Source: CAYMLQ01 sp964390795 (GTDB taxonomy: Bacteria; Verrucomicrobiota; Kiritimatiellia; RFP12; UBA1067). Taken from it: a stretch of DNA of 8,573 nucleotides. Position 1 is the first letter of the stretch. Each line of letters starts with the position of its first letter. Both the position numbers and the translations under genes were made by a program. Location: assembly GCA_964390795.1 (NCBI GenBank), contig CAYMLQ010000258.1, positions 1-8,573 of the forward strand, given 5' to 3'. The notes below the pieces were generated by a model. It worked only from the letters and a program-made list of their open reading frames with translations, had not been told where the DNA came from and did no database searches. Of this stretch, positions 1 to 6,900 are shown one piece after another.

Positions 1-643
1 TGACCGTGGCGCTGGTGACTGCATCCGGCTTCGCCTCAAGATTCTTGCGCTCCCAAACCGGCCCGTGCTTGCGGAAAAACGCGTAGCCGAAAGCTCCGAT
101 CACGGGCAGTGCGCTGAGGCTCAGCAGCAGCTCGCGCCGTTCAGGCGATGCGATGGCCGGCGTCTGGTCAGTCTTGTCCTTCGCAAGCTTGCGCTTGAAG
201 GCCCGGCGCGGAAGAGCCGCCAGATAACCGCCCAAACTGTAAGAGGGCAGCACCATCACCACCAGCAGCGCCGCGGCTTCCACCACGTTGCGGTCGATCC
301 ACAGGAAATGCCCGTCAGCCGAGGGCGCCAAGAACGGGGGCTGGGCAACAAAGTAGAAAAGCAACAGCACAAAGCCGGCTGCCGCGGCAGGGCGGACCAG
401 CAGTCCGACGATCAGCGCAAGCCCGATCGCGGTCAGCCCCCACATGTTCAGAAGGTCGACCGCCTTCAGCAGCCAGGGCGTCGCCGCTATCTCGTGAAAC
501 ACCGGAGCCGCAAACCACTGGCTCGTTCTCAGATATCCCTCCGCCGACCAGCCGCCCGGCTGCACCAGCTTGTAAAGGCCCTCGTATAAGAAGTGCCATC
601 CGACCAGCATTCTAAGCACGGTCATCGCATACGTTTTCTTCAT
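1..643 (-). CDS. DoxX-family integral membrane protein, 3' end missing
   Basis: This is an open frame of 214 codons on the minus strand that starts at ATG 643-641 and runs off the left edge without a stop. The start follows a purine-rich GGGGGGAAG a few bases upstream. Residues about 7-25 carry a DoxX-like first helix (VLRMLVGWHFLYEGLYKL). Further hydrophobic segments lie at about 62-83, 86-103 and 118-136, giving the four-helix DoxX core. A basic linker follows (about 146-157), then RR at 169-170 and a fifth hydrophobic stretch to about 190, and then a polar tail cut by the window edge. DoxX proteins are small inner-membrane proteins, some tied to thiosulfate:quinone oxidoreductase or redox stress, but most have no known function. 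The tail beyond the four helices suggests a fusion or an extra domain outside the window. The gene is divergent from the sulfatases. The family call is fairly sure; the function is unknown. Confidence 0.8.
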   Translation of the reverse strand, partial: MKKTYAMTVLRMLVGWHFLYEGLYKLVQPGGWSAEGYLRTSQWFAAPVFHEIAATPWLLKAVDLLNMWGLTAIGLALIVGLLVRPAAAAGFVLLLFYFVAQPPFLAPSADGHFLWIDRNVVEAAALLVVMVLPSYSLGGYLAALPRRAFKRKLAKDKTDQTPAIASPERRELLLSLSALPVIGAFGYAFFRKHGPVWERKNLEAKPDAVTSATV

Positions 644-680
644 CCGCTTCCCCCCCGTTCTCGAACCAGTAAAGGCGTAT

Positions 681-709
681 AAAATAGACCTTCCTCGCAC
701 GTTTGTAAA
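681..709 (-). promoter_or_regulatory. Putative sigma70-type promoter for the DoxX gene
   Basis: On the minus strand, TTTACA (plus 704-709) and TATTTT (plus 681-686) are separated by exactly 17 bases. That is a 5/6 match to the -35 consensus and a 4/6 match to the -10. Transcription would begin around position 674, leaving a leader of about 30 nt before the ATG at 643. Spacing and position are both right, but the call rests on consensus matching alone. Confidence 0.5.
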
Positions 710-719
710 GAGAACGCTC

Positions 720-745
720 ACAGGCGAAACGGTGTTGACAGGCGA
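720..745. repeat. 8-bp direct repeat in the divergent promoter region
   Basis: ACAGGCGA occurs at 720-727 and again at 738-745, 18 bp apart start to start. The second copy overlaps the TTGACA box at 735-740. Both copies lie upstream of both divergent genes, just behind the -35 of the DoxX promoter. This is a reasonable place for a regulator binding as two tandem monomers, but two short copies can also arise by chance. Confidence 0.3.
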
Positions 746-763
746 GCGGAATCATACGACACT
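735..763 (+). promoter_or_regulatory. Possible promoter for the sulfatase operon
   Basis: A perfect TTGACA lies at 735-740, 58 bp before the sulfatase start codon. At 17-bp spacing the -10 position reads GACACT (758-763), only a 3/6 match. Nearby AT-rich alternatives such as TTTATT (763-768) are badly spaced. A weak, activator-dependent promoter or another sigma factor is possible. The -35 is visible; the -10 is a guess. Confidence 0.3.
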
Positions 764-798
764 TTATTTCATGAAGAAACCGAGCTAGGGAGAACAGA

Positions 799-2232
799 AT
801 GAACCGACGCGACTTCTTGAGAACCCTGACCCTTGCAGGCGCGGCCTGCCTCACCGCACGGGCCGCCGCGCCACACGGCCAGCCGAACATCCTGCTGCTG
901 TACACCGACGACCAGACCTTCGACTCGATTCACGCGCTGGGCAACGGCGAGATCCGCACGCCGAACCTCGACCGCCTCGCCGCCTCCGGCACCGTCTTCA
1001 AGAACTGTTACAACCAAGGCGGCTGGCACGGCGCGGTCTGCGTCGCCAGCCGCACCATGCTCAACACCGGACGCTTCCTCTGGGAAGCCTGCGCCCTCGA
1101 GAAACACCTCAAGGCCGAGGCCGAGCACAAGCGACTTTGGCCTCAGCTCATGCGCGACGCCGGCTACCGCACCCGCATGACCGGCAAATGGCACGTCACC
1201 GGAGTCAAGCCCGCTGACCTCTTCGACGAGGCGCGCAACGTGCGCGGCGGCATGCCCGGCACCGGCGACGATGCCTACGAGCGGCCCAAAGAGAGCGCGC
1301 CCGACCTGTGGCAGCCGTGGGACGAGACGCGCGGCGGCCATTGGCAGGGCGGCACCCACTGGAGCGCCGTGACCGCTGACGACGCCATCGCCTTTCTCGA
1401 TGCTCCGAAGCAGGACGGCAAACCTTTCTTTATCTACGCTGCCTTCAACGCGCCCCACGACCCGCGCCAGAGTCCCAAGGCGTTCATCGAGCAGTACCCG
1501 CCCGACACGATCGCGCTGCCGCCCAGCTACCTGCCGTCCAATCCGTACAAGGACGCCATCGGCTGCAGTCACACGCTGCGCGACGAGCGGCTCGCGCCCG
1601 ACCCGCGTACGCCGCATGCCGTGCAGGTCCACCGCTCGGAGTATTACGCGCTGATCACCTACCTCGACCAGCAGCTCGGCCGCGTATTGGACGCGCTGGA
1701 TAAGTCCGGCCAAGCCGCCAACACCGTCGTCTTTCTCACCGGCGACAACGGGCTCTCGGTGGGACAGCACGGCTTCATGGGCAAGCAGAACATGTTCGAG
1801 CACAGCATGAAGGTTCCCCTGCTCGCCTCCGGCCCCGGAATCCCGAAGGGCCGGCAGATCGCTGCGCCGGTCTACCTGCAGGACCTCATGCCCACCTCGC
1901 TCGAACTGGCGGGAGCCGCGATTCCCGCGCACGTGCAGTTCAAGAGCTTGCTGCCTCTCATCCGCGGCGAGCGCGCCACGCAGTACGACGCCATCTACGG
2001 CGCGTACATGAAGCTCCAGCGCATGGTCCGCGTCGGCGACCTGAAGCTCATCTGGTATCCGGAGCCCAACGTCTTCCTGCTCTTCGACCTCGCGAATGAC
2101 CCTCACGAGCTGCGCAACCTGGCCGATGATCCCGCTCACAAAGAAACGCTCGCCACGCTGAAACGCCGCCTCGCCGCCCTCCAAAAAGAGATGAACGACC
2201 CGCTCCCCCCACTCCTAACTCCTAAATCTTAA
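799..2232 (+). CDS. Tat-exported sulfatase (family S1-type), Cys-type formylglycine site
   Basis: The 477-aa product would hydrolyse sulfate esters after export. The N-terminus has a twin-arginine leader (NRRDFLR at 2-8, hydrophobic to about 20, then AxA-like residues near 22-24). The fold begins at PNILLLYTDDQ, with D37 and D38 as predicted metal ligands. The maturation site is C81-V82-A83-S84-R85, followed by TG at 90-91. Cys is the residue oxidised to formylglycine, and Ala stands where Pro is most usual. Other family landmarks are GKWH (129-132), NAPHD (217-221) and TGDNG (314-318). The length is normal for a bacterial sulfatase. ATG 799 is chosen because AGGGAG (787-792) sits 6 nt upstream and the leader begins there. 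Its last residues and stop codon are written by a heptamer repeat. A second sulfatase follows after 20 nt, so an operon is likely. The substrate cannot be read from the sequence; a sulfated polysaccharide is the best guess. Oxidation of the Cys in the cytoplasm followed by folded export fits the Tat leader, but no maturase gene is in the window. Confidence 0.93.
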   Translation: MNRRDFLRTLTLAGAACLTARAAAPHGQPNILLLYTDDQTFDSIHALGNGEIRTPNLDRLAASGTVFKNCYNQGGWHGAVCVASRTMLNTGRFLWEACALEKHLKAEAEHKRLWPQLMRDAGYRTRMTGKWHVTGVKPADLFDEARNVRGGMPGTGDDAYERPKESAPDLWQPWDETRGGHWQGGTHWSAVTADDAIAFLDAPKQDGKPFFIYAAFNAPHDPRQSPKAFIEQYPPDTIALPPSYLPSNPYKDAIGCSHTLRDERLAPDPRTPHAVQVHRSEYYALITYLDQQLGRVLDALDKSGQAANTVVFLTGDNGLSVGQHGFMGKQNMFEHSMKVPLLASGPGIPKGRQIAAPVYLQDLMPTSLELAGAAIPAHVQFKSLLPLIRGERATQYDAIYGAYMKLQRMVRVGDLKLIWYPEPNVFLLFDLANDPHELRNLADDPAHKETLATLKRRLAALQKEMNDPLPPLLTPKS

Positions 2233-2245
2233 CTCCTAACTCCTC
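2211..2245 (+). repeat. Heptanucleotide tandem array, five units
   Basis: There are five head-to-tail 7-mers: ACTCCTA (2211), ACTCCTA (2218), AATCTTA (2225), ACTCCTA (2232) and ACTCCTC (2239). Three are identical, the third has two changes and the fifth has one. The array straddles the 3' end of the first sulfatase gene and most of the intercistronic gap. Each unit boundary makes a TAA (2216, 2223, 2230, 2237). Because 7 is not a multiple of 3, these stops fall in all three forward frames, and the one at 2230-2232 is the actual stop of the sulfatase. Confidence 0.85.
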
Positions 2246-2252
2246 CTTCTCT

Positions 2253-3686
2253 ATGAACAGACGCCACTTCCTCCACTCCCTCACCCTTTCCGCCGCCTCT
2301 CTTGTCACCGGCACAGCCGCAGCGCAGCCCCCCCCCGCTGCTCCGCTCGCCGGACGCCGCCCCAACATCGTGTTCGTCATGACCGACGACCAGGGCCTGG
2401 GCGACATGGGCTGGACCGGACACCCCAACATCCGCACGCCAAACCTTGACGCCCTGCGCGCGCAGTCGCTCTGGTTCTCCGACTTCCAGGTCAGCCCGAC
2501 CTGCGCTCCCACGCGCTGCGCACTGATGACCGGCCGGCACGAGTTCTATTCCGGAGTCACCCACACCATCTACGAGCGCGAGCGCATGAGCCTCAAGGCC
2601 TTCACCCTGCCGCAGGCGCTCAAATCCGCAGGCTACGCCACCGGCATCTTCGGCAAGTGGCACCTCGGCGACGAGGAGCCCTACCAGCCCGGCCGCCGCG
2701 GCTTCGACGAAACCTTCATCCACGGCGGCGGCGGCATCGGACAGACCTACCCCGGCTCGTGCGGCGACGCTCCCAACAACTCCTACTTCGATCCGGCGAT
2801 CCGCCACAACGGCACCTTCGAGCGCACCCAGGGCTTCTGCACCGACGTCTTCTTCGACCGCGCCCTGCGGTGGATCGACGCCCGGCGCAAGACCGGCGAA
2901 CCCTTCTTCTGCTATCTTACGCCCAACGCGCCCCACGGCCCCTACCACGCGCCCGACGCGTGGAAGAAGCGCCACGTAGAGGCCGGGCTCGGCGACGACG
3001 CGGCCGGCTTCTGCGGCATGGTGGAGAACATCGACTGGAACGTCGGCCGCCTGCTCGCCAAGCTGGACGAGTGGAAGCTTTCCGAAAACACGCTCGTCAT
3101 CTTCCTCGGGGACAACGGCACCTGCCAGTCCAAGCTCTTCAACGGCGGCATGCGCGGCGGCAAGGGCACGCCGTTCCAAGGCGGCACGCGCGTCGGCCTG
3201 CTCGCCCGCTGGCGAGGCGCGCTGCCCCAAGGCGAGGCCTGTCCCGCGCTCGCCGCGCACCTCGACCTCTTCCCGACCTTCTGCGCCCTCGCGGGGGCAA
3301 CGCCGCCAGCGGACAAGAAGCTCGACGGCCGCTCGCTGCTGCCGCTCCTCCAGAACCCGCAGGCCGCCTGGGAAGATCGGCTGCTCTTCACGCACGTCGG
3401 CCGCTGGAAGCCCGGTGCCGATCCCGACGAGTCTAAATTCAAGCAGTGCGCGGTGCGCACCTCCCGTTTCCGCTTCGTGAACAACACCGCGCTTTACGAG
3501 GTCGCCTCCGACCCGCTGGAAAAGACAGATGTGTCCGCCAACCACCCCGACGAAGTCGCCCGCCTGCGCAGGTCCTATGACGCCTGGTGGGCAGACGTCC
3601 GCACCGGTATGGAGAACGAGAGCCCTCAGAACGTCCCAGCCCAGAACCCCTACAAAACGCACTACTGGCAGCAGTTCGGCCACTGA
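2253..3686 (+). CDS. Tat-exported sulfatase (arylsulfatase-like, family S1-type)
   Basis: This is a second 477-aa sulfatase, 20 nt after the first. The leader is again twin-arginine (NRRHFLH, 2-8), with a hydrophobic core and a likely cleavage after TAAA (about 21-24). The fold starts at PNIVFVMTDDQ, with D45 and D46 as predicted metal ligands. The formylglycine site is canonical: C84-A85-P86-T87-R88, then TGR at 93-95. FGKWH lies at 133-137, NAPHG at 225-229, LGDNG at 285-289, and a GGKGTPFQGG segment at 302-311 carries the conserved Lys304. It keeps the sulfatase signature of the first gene but differs from it along most of its length, so the two probably cut different sulfate positions. 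ATG 2253 is the only sensible start because the Tat leader begins there. It has no Shine-Dalgarno; the preceding bases are pyrimidine-rich and include CCTCCTT (2242-2248), so translation probably depends on coupling to the upstream gene. The substrate is unknown. Confidence 0.94.
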   Translation: MNRRHFLHSLTLSAASLVTGTAAAQPPPAAPLAGRRPNIVFVMTDDQGLGDMGWTGHPNIRTPNLDALRAQSLWFSDFQVSPTCAPTRCALMTGRHEFYSGVTHTIYERERMSLKAFTLPQALKSAGYATGIFGKWHLGDEEPYQPGRRGFDETFIHGGGGIGQTYPGSCGDAPNNSYFDPAIRHNGTFERTQGFCTDVFFDRALRWIDARRKTGEPFFCYLTPNAPHGPYHAPDAWKKRHVEAGLGDDAAGFCGMVENIDWNVGRLLAKLDEWKLSENTLVIFLGDNGTCQSKLFNGGMRGGKGTPFQGGTRVGLLARWRGALPQGEACPALAAHLDLFPTFCALAGATPPADKKLDGRSLLPLLQNPQAAWEDRLLFTHVGRWKPGADPDESKFKQCAVRTSRFRFVNNTALYEVASDPLEKTDVSANHPDEVARLRRSYDAWWADVRTGMENESPQNVPAQNPYKTHYWQQFGH

Positions 3687-3932
3687 CGGCGGATGACGCC
3701 AGCAACTCTACTTTTTGGCATCTCTTTCGTTCGCATCCGCGCCCGGGAGGTCGCGGGCAACCTTGCGCGGCGCGTCTTTCAGGGGTGGCACGCGGCCTCC
3801 GGACGCGCCCTGCGCATGATTTCGCACCTGTTTGCGAACGGAACAGTCAAAATTTGAATTGCTGCCGACGTAATCGGTTGGGGTGTTCGAGGAGTGAGCG
3901 TTGCTGGCGAACTTGTGCCCCCGCTCCCAGCG
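3687..3932. other. Convergent intergenic region with small dyads
   Basis: These 246 bp lie between the ends of the second sulfatase and the hydrolase genes, which converge here. I see no supportable gene. GGCGCGTC (3769-3776) pairs perfectly with GACGCGCC (3802-3809) across 25 bases, and TTCGCA (3821-3826) pairs with TGCGAA (3833-3838) across six. Neither is followed by a T tract on either strand. A short T5 at 3712-3716 follows a 4-bp stem (3688-3700) but is too weak to call a terminator. Confidence 0.5.
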
Positions 3933-6900
3933 CTATCGGCCAGTGACCTTGGTGCGCATAAACCTGCGCGGGGCGGCGGGAACGGGCGTGTTATCGCGGA
4001 CTTTGAAGAGGGTGGTGTCGTTCTGCAGCACGGTCACGTCATTCGTCCAGCCCGTCAGGTCGGCGCTGACCTCGGCGCTGAACTGGACGTCGGTCGCAGC
4101 GGGGTTTTTCAGGGCGGTCACCGTGAGATACTCCGTGCCGTTGTCAGGGGCGAGAAGTGCCGAGTAGCGCCCGGCGACGCCGGAACCGTTCGGGTCGGTG
4201 CCGATCGCGTACTCAAACAGGTTGGAGAGCCCGTCGCCGTCCGGGTCGGCGTCGAAGCCGCTGACTCCGAAATCGGCCAGCGCCGCCTCCGCGAAATGGC
4301 CAATCCGCCAGCGATCAAACGGCGACTCCTGTCCGGTCCGCGTGTCCACCTCATACCACGCGGTCCGGTAGTCGCGGCTGATGCTGAAGGCCGCTTTTCC
4401 GCCCGCGTCGAAAACTGGCACGCCAGCCTTGCGCACGCCGCGCTCGTCCAAGGCCCAGACGCTGACCGACGTTGCGGGACGGTCGATGACAATGGCCGCA
4501 GGAATCCCTTCAAGCAGGGTCGGCGCGGAGCCCCAGTTCGTGGACGCGACCATCGAGGTGAGGTTGGTCGGCCCCAGGCCGGGGCTCCAGAGCTGGCGGT
4601 AGTTGTCGGTGTAGCCAGCGGCGGTCAGCAGGATGCGGCTGTCGGCGCTTTGGAAGCCGGTGCCGTCCCTGACCAGCAGCGTGAGGACGCACCAGCCGCT
4701 GCGCTGCAGGGTTGCGCCGGGCGTGACCACGACCCCGTGGCCGAGGTCGAAGGTCTGGCCGTCGGCGTCGCCGATGAGGGCCTTGGCCAGCGGCGCGCGC
4801 ACCGTGACGACCCGCTGCGACACGCCCCACGACAGTTCGCCCGTGTCGCTGAGGAGGGCGGGCGCGGTGGCGTCACGCCACGGCGCGCAAACCGACATGA
4901 TCGCGCCCGTGCTGATCGCGAGGCGGCGGCACAGCGCGAGCCGGCTGTCCACGCCGAAGTCGGTCGTTCCGAGCGAGACGTCGGTCTGCGCGATCCGGGC
5001 GAGCGCGACAGCGACCGGAACGGTAACGCGCGCCTCGCCGACCGCAGTCGAAACGTCGCTGCGGCGCAGCGCCGCCGCGGCGAAGGGGTAGGTGGTGATT
5101 TTGGCAGGCTCGCGCGCGCTGGAGAAAAAGCTGCTGAAGTGCCCCTGGCTCCAGTTGGTGTTGTCGTGATACTGGAAAACAAAGATGCCGTCCCACTGCT
5201 GCAGCGCGGCGTAGGCGGCGTTGAGCGGCAGGGCCTCCGCGGTGAACGTGAGCGGCGCTGGGTGGTTGAATTCCGTGCAGACGAACGGCTTGCCGGACAC
5301 GCGCGTCTGCGCGCGGCCTGGGATGTTTCCGCCGGCGGCGTCGCCGGTCATGGGCTGGTTCCTCACGGTGTAGTCGTTGGAGTCCCACGGCCTGTTGGGG
5401 AACGAGGGGTGCTGCCAGTAGCCGTGGCTGTCCACGACATCGAACTCGGCTTGCAGGAGAGACGGGCTGTAGGAGGTCTGCGTGCCGATCAGGAGGGATT
5501 TCGCGCCCAGCGTGTTCCGGATATAGTCGCGCATACCCGTCCAGTAACCGCGTTCCGTGTCCCACAGAAACCGCAGCCAGTCGCGCTGCGCGGCCCGCGT
5601 GCGCAGGGCGAGATCCGCTTTGGTCGCGACGAGGCTCACACTGCCGAGCGTCTCGCCGCCGGGCAGGCCGACCGACGGTGAGCCGACTCGCAGCGAATGC
5701 GCGGCGAACCAGGCCCGTCCGGTCTGCGAGGCCAGGCCGCTCACGCTCAGCCGCGCGTCGTACTCAGTCGCGCTGGGCGTCATGACGACCGTGAGGAACT
5801 GCCCGTTCGTCGAGAGCGTGACCGTCGCGGAGGCGAGTCCGCCGTAGGGATCGTTCTGCTGCATCAGGTTGAGCGCCAGTGTGCGCGGAAACTCGGTCTT
5901 TGCCCAGAACGTGAGCGTGTAGGGCTGCCCGTTCGTGACGTGCAGATTCGACTGATAGTACTGCACATGCCACGTGGTCGCATCGTTCGTGGCGACGTTG
6001 ATCTCCAGCGCGTTGCCCCCATCCGGCGCGCCGTTCGTCACGATCAGCCTGCTCGCGGCGGCGGGCGCGACAACTTGGAACGCCCAAGGCGAAACGAAGC
6101 CCGCCGCGAGGTTCCCGTTGACCAGCAGTTCGGAACTGGAGAGTCCCTCCGCGCAGGCGTACGACGGCCCGAGCAGCGCGTTGCCGGCCTGCGCGGAGAG
6201 GCCCGCGAACCACACCGCGCCTGTCTGCACGCCCAGCCCCTCCACGGCGAACCGGCCGTTCGTTACGCTGCCGCCCGGTTCCAGCACCAGCGTATGCTTC
6301 TGCCACTCGGACGCCAGCGCGACGTGCGCCGAGCCGAGCGTCTGGTTCGGGGCGAAGCCGACGCTGGCCGCACGCGGCGGTTCGGCTTTCGCCCAGAACG
6401 CGACCGTATACGACTGATTCGACGTGACCGCGACGCCGCCCTGAGCGAGCCGAACCGTGCCAGTGGATGTGACGCCGAGCCGCAAGGCGTAGCCGCCGTC
6501 TGGCGCTGCACCCGCGACGAGCTGCGTGGCGACCGCGGCGGGCGCCACGGCCTGCGCCGCCCAAGCCGCCTGGGTGCCTGCGGCGAAGGCGCCGTTGGTC
6601 AGAAGCTCGGCGCCATAGGGCTGTCCGGCGGCGGGAGCCCAGGCGTTGCTCAGCGCGTCCGTGTCGGCGTACGCGGCGGCTAGCCACGCGTTCCACTGCG
6701 CGGCTAGCTCGTTCACGTAATTCGTGTGGAGTCCCGCGTCGAAGGAGCCTCGCAGCCATTCGTAGATGAGCCCGTTCTCATTATTCACCTCGATGAGCGC
6801 GAGCGCCGGTTCGTCGACATAGGCGTTGCCCGTGTAGGGGTTGACATGCGTGAGCAAGTCGCGGGCGAATTCACGCTGAAGCGCCACCAGCCCCGGCATG

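Noticed and set aside
65..589. A 174-codon plus-strand open frame at the left end.
   Set aside because: It is Gln/Arg/His-rich with no motif, and lies opposite the DoxX gene, whose helices and start signals are convincing.
678..687. TATAAAATAG on the plus strand as a -10 box for the sulfatase operon.
   Set aside because: No matching -35 lies upstream and it would leave a leader of over 100 nt; the same bases serve better as the -10 of the opposite promoter.
769..2184. A 471-codon minus-strand open frame opposite the first sulfatase.
   Set aside because: It is a GC-driven antisense frame with no fold signature, while the plus strand encodes an unmistakable sulfatase.
2229..3683. A 484-codon minus-strand open frame opposite the second sulfatase.
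   Set aside because: Same reason: low-complexity Val/Gly/Ala/Arg composition and no motif, against a canonical sulfatase on the other strand.
3688..3716. A possible terminator after the second sulfatase: GGCG/CGCC stem, then TTTTT.
   Set aside because: The stem is only 4 bp, and 11 bases separate it from the T run, so it does not fit an intrinsic terminator.
3894..5681. A 595-codon open frame on the plus strand, antisense to the large hydrolase gene.
   Set aside because: Its product is rich in Arg, Gly, Ala and Val with no recognisable domain, and it mirrors the high-GC codon pattern of the opposite gene, which has clear domains.
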